The notes under the pieces: model-generated
The model's database searches: none
The model's input: only the letters and a program-made list of their open reading frames with translations
Told to the model about the DNA's origin: nothing
Translations under genes and position numbers: made by a program
Source: Limnohabitans planktonicus II-D5
GTDB lineage: Bacteria > Pseudomonadota > Gammaproteobacteria > Burkholderiales > Burkholderiaceae_C
Direction: 5' to 3'
Length of the DNA stretch: 64,000 bases
NCBI RefSeq assembly: GCF_001270065.2
Contig: NZ_LFYT02000003.1
Coordinates: 240,861 to 304,860 of the forward strand
Shown here: positions 52,611-64,000 of the stretch, piece after piece
Position numbering within the stretch: position 1 is the first letter of the stretch
Layout: every line of letters starts with the position of its first letter

Positions 52611-53170
52611 CTATTGGTTCGGCCCAGTGAAGCTTTCAATGCTCAAAGATGTTGCAGGTCGGCGGTCAAAGACCCCGACATGAGCCTTTGCCGAAATCAA
52701 AAATGTCGGACTCTGCGAGTGCCGACCTTCGAGATGACGGTGATTGGTAGGTCGGTGGTCGAAGACCCCGACGTGGGCCTGTGCCGAAACCAAAAGTGTC
52801 GGACTCTGCGAGTGCCGACCTACGAGATCAATGCTCAAAGATGTTGCAGGTCGGCGGTCGAAGACTCCGACGTGGTCCTGTGCCGAAACCAACAACGTCG
52901 GACTCTGCGAGTACCGACCTACGTGATCAATGCTCAAAGATGTTGTAGGTCGGCGGTCGAAGACTCCGACGTGGGCCTGTGCCGAAACCAACAACGTCGG
53001 ACTCTGCGAGTACCGACCTACGTGATCAATGCTCAAAGATGTTGTAGGTCGGTGGTCGAAGACCCCGACGTGGGCCTGCGGCGACACCAAAAATGTCGGA
53101 CTCTGCGAGTACTGACCTGCGAGATGACATTTCTCGCACATTTCAAACTTCAGCGTGCCGAATCAATAGG
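52611..53170 (+). repeat. TIR-bounded composite element with REP family 1 array L, 99-bp units
   Basis: Left terminus CTATTGGTTCGGCCCAGTGA and right terminus CTTCAGCGTGCCGAATCAAT (then AGG) are inverted. REPs start at 52654, 52747, 52846, 52945 and 53044 (93, 99, 99, 99 bp). The unit linker repeats ATCAATGCTCAAAGATGTTG, a piece of the left terminus itself, so the terminal sequence was copied along with the REP during amplification. Confidence 0.88.
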
Positions 53171-53288
53171 CAGCGAGTTCAAACTGTCGGTCTCTTTGAG
53201 TGCCCAGTTGCAAAATACCTAATCGTTCTGGTGACGAGCAGCACAAAAGACCCGCAAAGGCTGTGCGGGGACGCCATTTGGGCGCGGG

Positions 53289-53294
53289 TACAAT
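53289..53294 (+). promoter_or_regulatory. candidate guaB -10 element
   Basis: TACAAT lies 23 bases upstream of the guaB ATG in a GC-rich stretch (GGCGCGGG before it). No matching -35 is convincing. TGGAG eight to ten bases before the ATG is a plausible ribosome-binding site. Confidence 0.4.
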
Positions 53295-53313
53295 CCATCT
53301 TTTGGAGCCCTAG

Positions 53314-54786
<1,473 letters not shown>

Positions 54787-54814
54787 GCTTGATAAACGGC
54801 CTCTGTGAGCAACC

Positions 54815-55075
54815 ATGCCTGAAATCAGTCGCTTCTTCGGCATCATCATCACGATGTACTACGATGACCATAACCCGCCACATTTTCATGTGCGTTACAA
54901 CGAACACAAGGCAGAAATTTCGATTTCCAACCTGGCTTTGTTGGCAGGGCGATTACCGCCTCGGGTGATGGGCATGGTCATGGAATGGGCCAGTCTTCAT
55001 CAAACAGAGTTGGTAGCAGATTGGGCCTTGGCTTGCGAAGAAGCTGAACTCAAAAAAATTGCCCCCTTGGAGTGA
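54815..55075 (+). CDS. DUF4160 family protein
   Basis: 86 residues with the DUF4160 hallmark FGIIITMYYDDHNPPHFHVRY followed by KAEISISNLALLAGRLPPRV and a helical C terminus (EWASLHQTELVADWALAC). DUF4160 genes are usually paired with DUF2442 genes, and the pair is listed as a predicted TA-like system. It is three bases upstream of the DUF2442 start region, in the same direction. Its insertion separates guaB from guaA. Confidence 0.88.
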   Translation: MPEISRFFGIIITMYYDDHNPPHFHVRYNEHKAEISISNLALLAGRLPPRVMGMVMEWASLHQTELVADWALACEEAELKKIAPLE

Positions 55076-55078
55076 AAC

Positions 55079-55363
55079 ATGTTTCTCATTGATGTTGTCG
55101 GTGTGCGTCATGTGCAAGGACACCAACTTGAACTCAAATTTGCAGATGGTCTGTGTGCCGAAGTCGACATGGACAAGGTCATCAAGCGTTATTCGGGTGT
55201 GTTTTTGCCACTCAAAGACGATGCTTACTTTGCGCAAGTTCGTGTAGATCCCGAACTGGGCACCATCACTTGGCCCAACGGGGCCGATGTTTGCCCGGAT
55301 GTCTTGTATTCCTTTGCCTCAGGTCGGCCCATCGTGGTCAATGGTGAGCGCGTTCTCAACTGA
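55079..55363 (+). CDS. DUF2442 family protein
   Basis: 94 residues. [20 protein letters not shown], then [45 protein letters not shown], is the DUF2442 signature (LGTIxWPNGxDxxPExLY). Usually the partner of DUF4160. Only eight bases precede guaA, so transcription from upstream must pass through this pair for guaB-guaA coexpression. Confidence 0.9.
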   Translation: MFLIDVVGVRHVQGHQLELKFADGLCAEVDMDKVIKRYSGVFLPLKDDAYFAQVRVDPELGTITWPNGADVCPDVLYSFASGRPIVVNGERVLN

Positions 55364-55371
55364 TTTTTTAT

Positions 55372-56985
55372 ATGTCCCATTCCAAAATCCTCATCCTCGA
55401 TTTCGGCTCACAAGTCACCCAGCTGATTGCCCGCCGCGTGCGCGAAGCGCATGTGTTTTGCGAAGTGCACCCCTGTGACGTGAGCAGCGACTGGGTGCGC
55501 GAATACGCCAAAGACGGCAACCTGAAAGGCATCATTTTGTCCGGCTCGCACGCCAGCGTGTACGAAGTTGATGACCGCGCACCGGATGCCGTTTTTGAAT
55601 TGGGCATTCCGGTGCTGGGCATTTGCTACGGCATGCAAACCATGGCCGAACAACTGGGCGGCAAGGTCGAAGCAGGGCACACCCGTGAATTTGGCTATGC
55701 CGAAGTGCGGGCGCACGGCCACACCGAGCTGCTCAAGGGCATCGAAGACTTCGCCACGCCTGAAGGCCACGGCATGCTCAAGGTGTGGATGAGCCACGGC
55801 GACAAAGTCACCCAGTTGCCCGAAGGCTTCAAGGTCATGGCCTCGACACCGGCTTGCCCGATTGCGGGCATGGCAGATGAATCGCGCCATTTCTATGCGG
55901 TACAGTTCCACCCCGAAGTCACGCACACCGTGCAGGGCCAGGCGCTGCTCAACCGCTTTGTGCTCGACATTTGCAAGGCCAGCCCCGACTGGATCATGGG
56001 CAACTACATCGAAGAAGCCGTGGCCAAAATCCGCGAGCAAGTGGGTGACGAAGAGGTCATTCTGGGCTTGTCCGGTGGCGTCGATTCCTCCGTTGCCGCC
56101 GCACTGATCCACCGCGCCATCGGCGACAAGCTGACCTGCGTGTTTGTGGACCACGGCCTGTTGCGGCTGAATGAAGGCGACATGGTCATGGACATGTTTG
56201 TGGGCAAGCTGCACGCGAAAGTGATCCGCGTCGATGCCAGCGACTTGTTCTTGGGCAAGCTGGCAGGCGTGAGCGAACCCGAAGCCAAACGCAAAATCAT
56301 TGGCGGTTTGTTTGTGGATGTGTTCAAAGAACAAGCTGCAAAACTGAAGGCTGGCGACGGTGGTCACAAGGGAGCGACATTCCTGGCCCAAGGCACGATT
56401 TACCCCGACGTGATCGAGTCGGGTGGTGCCAAGAGCAAAAAAGCAGTGACCATCAAGAGCCACCACAACGTGGGTGGCTTGCCCGAGCAACTGGGCCTGA
56501 AACTGCTGGAGCCTTTGCGCGAATTGTTCAAGGACGAAGTGCGCGAACTCGGTGTGGCGCTAGGCTTGCCGCGTGAAATGGTCTACCGCCACCCCTTCCC
56601 AGGCCCAGGTTTGGGCGTGCGCATTTTGGGCGAAGTCAAAAAAGAATACGCCGACCTGCTGCGCCGTGCGGACGCGATCTTCATCGAAGAGCTGCGCAAC
56701 TTCACGGATGAGAGCGGCAAGACTTGGTACGACCTGACGAGCCAAGCTTTTACGGTGTTCTTGCCCGTGAAAAGCGTGGGCGTGATGGGCGACGGCCGCA
56801 CTTACGACTATGTGGTGGCTTTGCGCGCCGTGCAAACCAGCGACTTCATGACCGCCGACTGGGCCGAGCTGCCTTATGCGCTGCTCAAGAAAGTCTCGGG
56901 CCGCATCATCAACGAGGTGCGCGGCATCAACCGGGTGACTTACGACGTGAGTTCAAAACCACCGGCGACGATCGAGTGGGAATGA
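55372..56985 (+). CDS. guaA: GMP synthase (glutamine-hydrolysing)
   Basis: 537 residues. The class I glutamine amidotransferase domain (1-200) has [20 protein letters not shown], the nucleophile loop [11 protein letters not shown] (Cys) and FHPEVTHT (His, Glu). The synthetase domain has the P-loop [14 protein letters not shown], and the C-terminal dimerisation domain ends PPATIEWE. It converts XMP to GMP using ATP and glutamine. Terminator follows directly. Loss of coupling to guaB by two inserted genes is the unusual feature. Confidence 0.97.
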   Translation: MSHSKILILDFGSQVTQLIARRVREAHVFCEVHPCDVSSDWVREYAKDGNLKGIILSGSHASVYEVDDRAPDAVFELGIPVLGICYGMQTMAEQLGGKVEAGHTREFGYAEVRAHGHTELLKGIEDFATPEGHGMLKVWMSHGDKVTQLPEGFKVMASTPACPIAGMADESRHFYAVQFHPEVTHTVQGQALLNRFVLDICKASPDWIMGNYIEEAVAKIREQVGDEEVILGLSGGVDSSVAAALIHRAIGDKLTCVFVDHGLLRLNEGDMVMDMFVGKLHAKVIRVDASDLFLGKLAGVSEPEAKRKIIGGLFVDVFKEQAAKLKAGDGGHKGATFLAQGTIYPDVIESGGAKSKKAVTIKSHHNVGGLPEQLGLKLLEPLRELFKDEVRELGVALGLPREMVYRHPFPGPGLGVRILGEVKKEYADLLRRADAIFIEELRNFTDESGKTWYDLTSQAFTVFLPVKSVGVMGDGRTYDYVVALRAVQTSDFMTADWAELPYALLKKVSGRIINEVRGINRVTYDVSSKPPATIEWE

Positions 56986-56988
56986 ACA

Positions 56989-57016
56989 AAAGGCACCTCA
57001 GGGTGCCTTTGTTTTA
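56989..57016 (+). terminator. intrinsic terminator shared by guaA and the convergent higA
   Basis: AAAGGCACC, loop TCAG, GGTGCCTTT, then GTTTTAT. The T-run on the plus strand and A-run on the other flank allow bidirectional termination; the convergent higA stop is at 57014. Confidence 0.8.
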
Positions 57017-57355
57017 TCTGGCCTGCACAGGCTGATATTCCCGAATCCTGTCCAGCGCATCCTGAATCGACGGGCGAGCCACGGCCATGTCAAAGTCGGT
57101 TTGCAGGCCCATCCAGAATTCGGCGCTGTTGCCAAAAAACTTGGCCAGACGCAGAGCTGTGTCCACAGTGATGGCTCGTTTTTCGCGCACGATGTCGTTG
57201 ATGCGCGGGGCGGGCACTTGCAGCGCCATGGACAGCGCGTGCGCCGTGAGTTGGTAGGGCATTAAAAACTCTTCGCGCAGCACTTCGCCGGGATGAATCG
57301 GGCGCATGCCGTTAACGGGTACGAAGTAGGACGGGGTGGCTTCTTCAACTTTCAT
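57014..57355 (-). CDS. higA: HigA-type antitoxin (XRE family), second module
   Basis: 113 residues. MRPIHPGEVLREEFLMPYQL at residues 17-36 is the usual HigA opening; ATG 57355 is kept because AAAGGAA lies upstream, though codon 17 is a possible start. HTH_XRE: LTAHALSMALQVPAPRINDIVREKRAITVDTALRLAKFFGNSAEFWMGLQ. Distinct in sequence from the higA at 48352, so the two modules are not recent duplicates. Confidence 0.93.
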   Translation of the reverse strand: MKVEEATPSYFVPVNGMRPIHPGEVLREEFLMPYQLTAHALSMALQVPAPRINDIVREKRAITVDTALRLAKFFGNSAEFWMGLQTDFDMAVARPSIQDALDRIREYQPVQAR

Positions 57356-57366
57356 TGCAATTCCTT

Positions 57367-57645
57367 TCAGTGGTCATCCACGATCTCGACATCGAACACA
57401 TGGCCGCTTTCAAAGCGAAAACAAATTCGCCACTGGTCATTGATGCGGATGCTGTATTGACCAAAGCGATTACCTTTGAGCGCTTCAAGCCGGTTGTTCG
57501 GCGGGACCCGCAAGTCATCCAACCGTACCGATCGATGCAACATGGCCATTTTGTGTTCAGCAACTGCTCGGATGTTGACGAAACGTGCAACCGGTTGGCC
57601 TGAAAACAAGGCCGATGTGTCTTTGCAGCGAAACGATTCGATCAT
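57367..57645 (-). CDS. higB: HigB-type toxin (RelE superfamily), second module
   Basis: 92 residues from ATG 57645 (MIESFRCKDTSALFSGQPVA); an ATG nine bases upstream is also possible. NNRLEALKGNRFGQYSIRIN and DQWRICFRFESGHVFDVEIV are canonical HigB strands. It precedes higA by 11 bases. The toxin probably cleaves mRNA on the ribosome. The inverted repeat at 57659-57673 is the likely operator. Confidence 0.93.
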   Translation of the reverse strand: MIESFRCKDTSALFSGQPVARFVNIRAVAEHKMAMLHRSVRLDDLRVPPNNRLEALKGNRFGQYSIRINDQWRICFRFESGHVFDVEIVDDH

Positions 57646-57658
57646 GCGGCGCATCGTA

Positions 57659-57673
57659 TAACGTCAGGCGTTA
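57659..57673 (-). promoter_or_regulatory. candidate operator of the second hig module
   Basis: TAACG-TCAGG-CGTTA is a perfect inverted repeat about 14 bases upstream of the higB ATG. Short arms make the call tentative. The rest of 57674-57749 shows no feature. Confidence 0.45.
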
Positions 57674-57749
57674 AACGTCAAGGAAATTTGCGGTTCCAAG
57701 TGATGGGGGAGTCGCTAGACTCATACCCGGGTTTGGTACATTCATCTGC

Positions 57750-59740
<1,991 letters not shown>

Positions 59741-59810
59741 TACGTTCGCTTTTCAAGGGCAGCCGAGCCAGGCCAGAGCGTGACATCAGCCTCCAATCCA
59801 CAAAATAATC

Positions 59811-60722
59811 ATGGCCCACATTTACATTTTTTCCCCCTCTAGCGCCGTGCGCGACAAAGCCGCTTTTCGCAGAGGCGTGAAGCGCCTGAAAGCCCAAGGC
59901 CACGAGGTGGAAGTCGACGAAGCCGCTTTGGCCAGCCACATGCGCTTTGCAGGCGACGACGCCACGCGCATAGCCGCCATCAGCCGCGCGGCGGCCAGTG
60001 GCGCCAACGTGGCGCTCATCTCCCGGGGCGGCTACGGCCTCACGCGCATCCTGCCCGCCTTGCCCTACAAACAGATTGCCAAAGCCATTGACGGCGGCAC
60101 GCAGTTTGTGGGCCTGAGCGATTTCACCGCGTTCAACCAGGCCGTGTTTGCCAAGACCGGCCGCATCAGCTGGCAGGGCCCGGCGCTGGGCGGAGACTTT
60201 GGCACCGAACAAGAGCCGGACGACATCATGCAGGCCTGCTTTGACGACCTGCTGCTGGAGCAAGGGGAGGGCACGGGCTGGCAACTGCCCAAAGCCGAGG
60301 CCGAGCGCCGCGTGGTGGTGAAAGACGCGCCGCTGTGGGGTGGCAACTTGGCGGTGCTGACCTCTTTGCTGGGCACGCCATACTTTCCGCCAATCAAGGG
60401 TGGTGTGCTGTTCTTCGAAGACGTGGGCGAGCACCCTTACCGCGTTGAGCGCATGCTGACCCAGCTGCTGCATGCAGGCGTTTTGGCCCAGCAAAAGGCG
60501 GTGCTGATCGGCCAGTTCAGCAACTACAAACTGGTGCCCACCCACGACAAAGGCTTCAAACTGGCCACCGTGGTCGACTGGCTGCGCAGCCAGATCAAAG
60601 CCCCAGTGCTCACGGGCCTGCCCTTTGGCCATGTCGAGACCAAGGTGTTGCTGCCAGTGGGTGCCAAGGTGGACCTTGTCACCGAAGGACGTGACGCGCT
60701 GATGGTTTGGGGCCATATTTGA
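59811..60722 (+). CDS. ldcA: LD-carboxypeptidase (peptidase S66)
   Basis: 303 residues. The S66 triad is readable: Ser103 in FVGLSDFTAF, Glu203 in VLFFEDVGE and His274 in PFGHVETKVLLPVG. RGGYGLTRILP precedes the nucleophile strand as usual. The enzyme removes the terminal D-Ala from cytoplasmic muropeptide tetrapeptides during peptidoglycan recycling. No signal peptide, in agreement with a cytoplasmic location. A REP pair follows the stop by 28 bases. Confidence 0.93.
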   Translation: MAHIYIFSPSSAVRDKAAFRRGVKRLKAQGHEVEVDEAALASHMRFAGDDATRIAAISRAAASGANVALISRGGYGLTRILPALPYKQIAKAIDGGTQFVGLSDFTAFNQAVFAKTGRISWQGPALGGDFGTEQEPDDIMQACFDDLLLEQGEGTGWQLPKAEAERRVVVKDAPLWGGNLAVLTSLLGTPYFPPIKGGVLFFEDVGEHPYRVERMLTQLLHAGVLAQQKAVLIGQFSNYKLVPTHDKGFKLATVVDWLRSQIKAPVLTGLPFGHVETKVLLPVGAKVDLVTEGRDALMVWGHI

Positions 60723-60750
60723 TTTTGATATTGCGGGGTCTTTGAAGGAC

Positions 60751-60858
60751 AAATGTCGGACTCTTCGAGTGCCGACCTACGGCAAAGCATTCGGACCTTT
60801 GCAATGCTGACCTTTGGGCTGCCTTGTAGGTCGGCGGTCGAAGACCCCGACATGGGTG
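60751..60858 (+). repeat. REP family 1 pair in reversed order
   Basis: An inverted REP (inner stem ACTC/GAGT) at about 60755-60780 comes first and a forward REP (GGTC/GACC) at about 60827-60854 second, the opposite order from arrays A and B. The 45-bp spacer has a partial extra hairpin (GCATTCGGACCTTTGCAATGC). Confidence 0.82.
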
Positions 60859-60896
60859 CCGACAAGGGCAAATGCCCCTAAAAACAGGAGACACAC

Positions 60897-63377
60897 ATGA
60901 AATGGTTTGGACGATTGGCGCTTCTGTGCGTGGTGGCAGCATTGGCAACTGGCGGCGTGGTCAGTGTGCACCTCTTGCGCAGCATGCCCAAGCTGGACGG
61001 CCAAGCCTCGCTCAAGGGTTTGAAAGGCCCCGTGCAGGTTGCGCGTGATGCCTCGGATGTGACCCACATCAGCGCTGGCAGTGCCATGGATGCCTGGCGT
61101 GCCATGGGTTTTGTGCATGCGCAAGAGCGCGGCTGGCAACTCGAATTCAACCGCCGACTGATGCGCGGCGAGTTGTCTGAAATTCTGGGTGCTGCCACGC
61201 TGGACACCGACAAATTGATGCGCACCCTGGGCATCATCGGCATGGCCCGCCAGCAACTGAAGGGTTTGTCGCCCGCTGCCCAGGCCGCTTTGCAGGCTTA
61301 CAGCGAAGGGATTCAGGACGCCTGGCAAAGTGGTCAGGTGCGGCCTTCACCAGAATTCAAACTGCTGGGCACGCAGGCCGGTGGCCAAAGCGGCCAGGCC
61401 TGGAGCCCTGAGGACAGCGTGGGCTGGGCACTCATGATGGCGCTGGATCTGGGCGGCAATTGGGGCCAGGAATTTGCCCGTTTGTCGGCTTCGCAGGTGC
61501 TGAAACACGAACAACTGTGGCAATTGTTGCCCGCCTACCCCGGCGAAAAACCCGCCACCGCGGTGGACTTGCCCGCCTTGTATGCCCGACTGGGCGTGTA
61601 TGCGCCAGCCACCGCCAAAGCCGCGCAGGTCCAGCCACCCGTCTCGGCTTTGGCCCAGTGGTCGGATGATTGGGTGCGAGACATGGGCATTCTGGAAGGC
61701 AAGGGCAGCAACAACTGGGTGGTGCCCGGCAACCGAACGGTGTCGGGCAAGCCTTTGCTGGCCAATGACCCGCACCTGGCCCTGAGTTCCCCTGCGATTT
61801 GGTACTTTGCCCACCTCAAGGCACCGGCAGGGGAGTTGCCCGGCGGCCAAAAACACCCCGCGCTGAACGTGATGGGCGCCACATTGCCGGGCTTGCCTTT
61901 TGTGGTGCTGGGGCGCACGCTGGGCGTGGCCTGGGGCTTTACCAACACCGGGCCCGACGTACAAGACCTTTATCTGGAACAACTCGACAGCGCCAAGCCC
62001 GATCAGTACCGCACACCTGAGGGCTGGGCCAATTTTGAGCAACGCAGCGAAACCATCCGCGTCAAAGGGCAGGGGGATGTGGTGCTGTCCGTGCGCAGCA
62101 CCCGCCACGGCCCGGTCATCAGCGATGTGCAGCCCCAATACCGGGGCTTGATCAACGCGCAGCGCTATGCCGTCAGCCTGCGCTGGTCGGCCCTGACGCC
62201 TGACAACAAAACCGTGGAAGCGGGCATGCAGGCCAATTGGGCGCAGACCGTGCAGCAATTGCAGCAGGCCTTTGCCGATCATCACGCGCCGATGCAAAGC
62301 GTGGTCATGGCCGACACCCAAGGCACCGTGGCTTTTCGCGCAGTGGGTAAGCTGCCCACGCGTGCGGCCAACAACAACATCCGTGGTGTGGCCCCATCGC
62401 CGGGCTGGCTGGCGAAATACGACTGGACGGGCTGGTTGCCTGTGGCCCAAAACCCAGGGTTGGATGCCGCGCACATTGAAAAGAAAGGCTGGCACGCCAC
62501 GGCCAACCAGAATATTTTGCCGCCCGATTACCCCCACTTCATAGGCGGTGACTGGACCACGCCCGAGCGCTTTGAACGCATCGAGCAGCTCTTGGAGGCC
62601 AAACCCCAACACAGCCGCGAAAGTCTGCAGGCCATTCAAAACGATGTGTTGTCATTGGGCGTCAAAGCCTTGTTACCTGACTTGATGCGCGCGCAACCTC
62701 AACACCCTTTGGGCGCGCAGGCATTGAAAGTGCTGGCCACATTTGACGGCCAGATGCGCAAGGACAGTGCGTCCGCCTTGATTTTCAATGTCTGGGCCGA
62801 TGAATTGACGCGGGTTTTGCTGGTGCCGCAACTGGGCGCAGAGCGCTTTCAGGGCCTGTACGGCAAGCGCCATTTCCGCGCAGCTGTGGAAGGCATCTTG
62901 AGTCGCAATGATGCTTTCTGGTGCGGTGCTCAGTCTTGTGTGCCTCAAGTTTCAGCGGCTTTGGACCGAGCCCTTGCGCGCATTTCGGCCCGGCAGGGAC
63001 AAAATTTGTCGCAATGGCGCTGGGGTGCCTGGCACCCGGCCATCAGCGGACACAAGCCCTTTGGCAAGGTGCCGTATCTGAATGCCCTGTTTGATGTGCG
63101 CACCGAAAGTGCAGGGGATTTGTTCACTGTCAACGTGGGCCAGTACTGGGCCAATGACAAGCAAGAGCCGTTTGCCAACCGGCATGCCGCGTCTTTGCGG
63201 GCGGTCTACGACCTGTCTGCGCTTGACGCCTCGCAATTCATCTACCAGACCGGTCAAAGCGGGCATGTGTTTTCACCCCGCAGCCGTGACATGGCCGCTG
63301 CTTGGACACAAGGAACATACCGCGATTTGCGATTTGAGCCCGCCTATTGGGCGCATCAGATGGTCTTGTACCCTTGA
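60897..63377 (+). CDS. penicillin acylase family protein (Ntn hydrolase)
   Basis: 826 residues, normal for the S45 family. An N-terminal signal/TM segment (LALLCVVAALATGGVVSVHL) leads to the A-chain region (RDASDVTHISAGSAMDAWRA, AMGFVHAQERGWQLEFNRRL). The autoprocessing site is GKGSNNWVV with Ser271 as the new N-terminal nucleophile, followed by PLLANDPHLALSSPAIWY. The product may be a periplasmic amidase acting on acyl-homoserine lactones or other amides. An AGGAGAC ribosome-binding site precedes the ATG. Confidence 0.93.
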   Translation: MKWFGRLALLCVVAALATGGVVSVHLLRSMPKLDGQASLKGLKGPVQVARDASDVTHISAGSAMDAWRAMGFVHAQERGWQLEFNRRLMRGELSEILGAATLDTDKLMRTLGIIGMARQQLKGLSPAAQAALQAYSEGIQDAWQSGQVRPSPEFKLLGTQAGGQSGQAWSPEDSVGWALMMALDLGGNWGQEFARLSASQVLKHEQLWQLLPAYPGEKPATAVDLPALYARLGVYAPATAKAAQVQPPVSALAQWSDDWVRDMGILEGKGSNNWVVPGNRTVSGKPLLANDPHLALSSPAIWYFAHLKAPAGELPGGQKHPALNVMGATLPGLPFVVLGRTLGVAWGFTNTGPDVQDLYLEQLDSAKPDQYRTPEGWANFEQRSETIRVKGQGDVVLSVRSTRHGPVISDVQPQYRGLINAQRYAVSLRWSALTPDNKTVEAGMQANWAQTVQQLQQAFADHHAPMQSVVMADTQGTVAFRAVGKLPTRAANNNIRGVAPSPGWLAKYDWTGWLPVAQNPGLDAAHIEKKGWHATANQNILPPDYPHFIGGDWTTPERFERIEQLLEAKPQHSRESLQAIQNDVLSLGVKALLPDLMRAQPQHPLGAQALKVLATFDGQMRKDSASALIFNVWADELTRVLLVPQLGAERFQGLYGKRHFRAAVEGILSRNDAFWCGAQSCVPQVSAALDRALARISARQGQNLSQWRWGAWHPAISGHKPFGKVPYLNALFDVRTESAGDLFTVNVGQYWANDKQEPFANRHAASLRAVYDLSALDASQFIYQTGQSGHVFSPRSRDMAAAWTQGTYRDLRFEPAYWAHQMVLYP

Positions 63378-63440
63378 GCAAAGCGCTCCAAAAAGTCGAC
63401 CCCTTCGAGCAAATGACCGTCGGGGTGACTTGTCGGTGGC

Positions 63441-63546
63441 CTATGGAGCAGGCACGCTGAAGTTTGAAATGCGTGAGAAGTGTCATCTCGTAGGTCGGCA
63501 CTCGCAGAGTCCGACATTTTTGGTTTCGGCGCAGGCCCATGTCGGG
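63441..63546 (+). repeat. terminal repeat and REP family 1 copy truncated by an insertion sequence
   Basis: CTATGGAGCAGGCACGCTGA and TTTGAAATGCGTGAGAAGTG is a decayed element terminus; a forward REP (ACTC-GCA-GAGT inner stem) starts at 63489. The expected inverted partner begins as CATGTCGGG near 63538 and is cut there by the ISL3-type end. Confidence 0.78.
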
Positions 63547-64000
63547 GGCTCTTCGTCATTTCGTGTGGAACTTGACTTGAAAAATACAATGCAGTAACCG
63601 AGCCCGGTGGTGTTTGTTGGCCACAGGCGCAGTCGGCTGCTCACAAATCCTGATGGCGGATGTCCGTTCATCAACTGAAGATCCGTAAATGGCTATTGGA
63701 ATCGAATCTTTGTTCACCAGTGCGCTGGGCTTGTCTGCCCCGTGGCGCGTTGAAAACGTCAACCTCGACATGGCCCGCCGTCGCATTGACTTTGATCTCA
63801 CCTGCGATGCCAAACGTCTGGCCTGCCCCGTGTGTGGCTTGCTCGATCAAGGCATTCATGACCGACAAAAACGCCAATGGCGGCACTTGGACTTCTTCCA
63901 ATACGAAGCTTGGCTGCACGCCGAGGTGCCACGCGTGGCCTGCAGCGACTGCGGCAAGACAACACAGGCACAGGTCCCCTGGGCGCGCGAGGGCAGTGGC
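63546..64000 (+). mobile_element. ISL3-family insertion sequence, left part
   Basis: The probable left end GGCTCTTCGTCATTTCGTG, near 63546, has the GGCTCTTC opening typical of ISL3 elements. It is followed after about 140 bp by the transposase ATG. The element inserted inside the second hairpin of a REP pair. The right end and any target duplication lie outside the window. Confidence 0.75.
63689..64000 (+). CDS. ISL3-family transposase, N-terminal part
   Basis: 104 residues are visible before the frame runs off the edge. MAIGIESLFTSALGLSAPWR precedes an N-terminal zinc-binding domain: CDAKRLACPVCGLLDQGIHD, RQKRQWRHLDFFQYEAWLHA and VPRVACSDCGKT, giving the Cys4 pairs CPVC and CSDC that are standard in ISL3 (DUF4372-like/zf) transposases. 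The catalytic DDE domain is outside the window. Confidence 0.9.
   Translation, partial: MAIGIESLFTSALGLSAPWRVENVNLDMARRRIDFDLTCDAKRLACPVCGLLDQGIHDRQKRQWRHLDFFQYEAWLHAEVPRVACSDCGKTTQAQVPWAREGSG

Overview
The window is a chromosomal segment of a betaproteobacterium, most likely a Comamonadaceae member (Limnohabitans/Rhodoferax-like). The evidence is the gene order infB-rbfA-truB-typA, the smpB/ratA-rnfH divergon, guaB-guaA, and a tadA gene fused to a haloalkane-dehalogenase-like domain. No BLAST or HMM search was run; family calls come from motifs recognised by reading.

Layout. 1-6.1 kb: translation genes (infB 3' end, rbfA, truB, typA), a DMT transporter and an enoyl-CoA hydratase/hydrolase. 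6.1-13.2 kb: smpB, ratA, rnfH, an rRNA-type methyltransferase, a 3'-5' exonuclease, an rbgA-like GTPase, a TA-like pair and a nitroreductase remnant, separated by dense repeat arrays. 13.2-15.3 kb: a RecQ-type helicase. 15.9-44.2 kb: a Wzx/Wzy-type polysaccharide locus (YjbH-like, lipoprotein, Wza-like, Wzz-like, WecA-like, ManC, two DegT-type aminotransferases, WbqC-like, Wzx, Wzy, glycosyltransferases, then an opposite-strand sulfatase/methyltransferase operon). It is interrupted at 24.1-27.5 kb by four toxin-antitoxin modules, and its 32-41 kb part is strikingly AT-rich. 44.4-52 kb: a row of TA modules, gene fragments, an AAA ATPase and a YdcF-like gene, punctuated by copies of one short palindrome. 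53.3-63.4 kb: guaB, guaA, higBA, paiB, tadA-dehalogenase fusion, LD-carboxypeptidase and penicillin acylase. The window ends inside an ISL3-type insertion sequence.

The most unusual content is between the genes. A REP/BIME-like family (GTAG followed by a GTCGG/CCGAC hairpin) occurs in many tens of copies. Its outer stem is fixed while the inner stem changes by compensated substitutions, and copies form tandem arrays with a period specific to each locus (104, about 124, 88, 90, 99 and 94+122 bp). Some arrays sit inside larger elements bounded by CTATTGATYCGGC terminal inverted repeats. Three further palindromic repeat families are present: a GGGGTCAGATCCC palindrome, a 'CEERSDAAIQ'-encoding repeat, and a GTGGGAGCTTGCC-type repeat. 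Together they have duplicated an antitoxin promoter, added an in-frame segment to manC, broken up copies of a DUF218 gene and served as a target for the ISL3 element. No REP-associated tyrosine transposase is encoded in the window, so whatever moves these repeats lies elsewhere.
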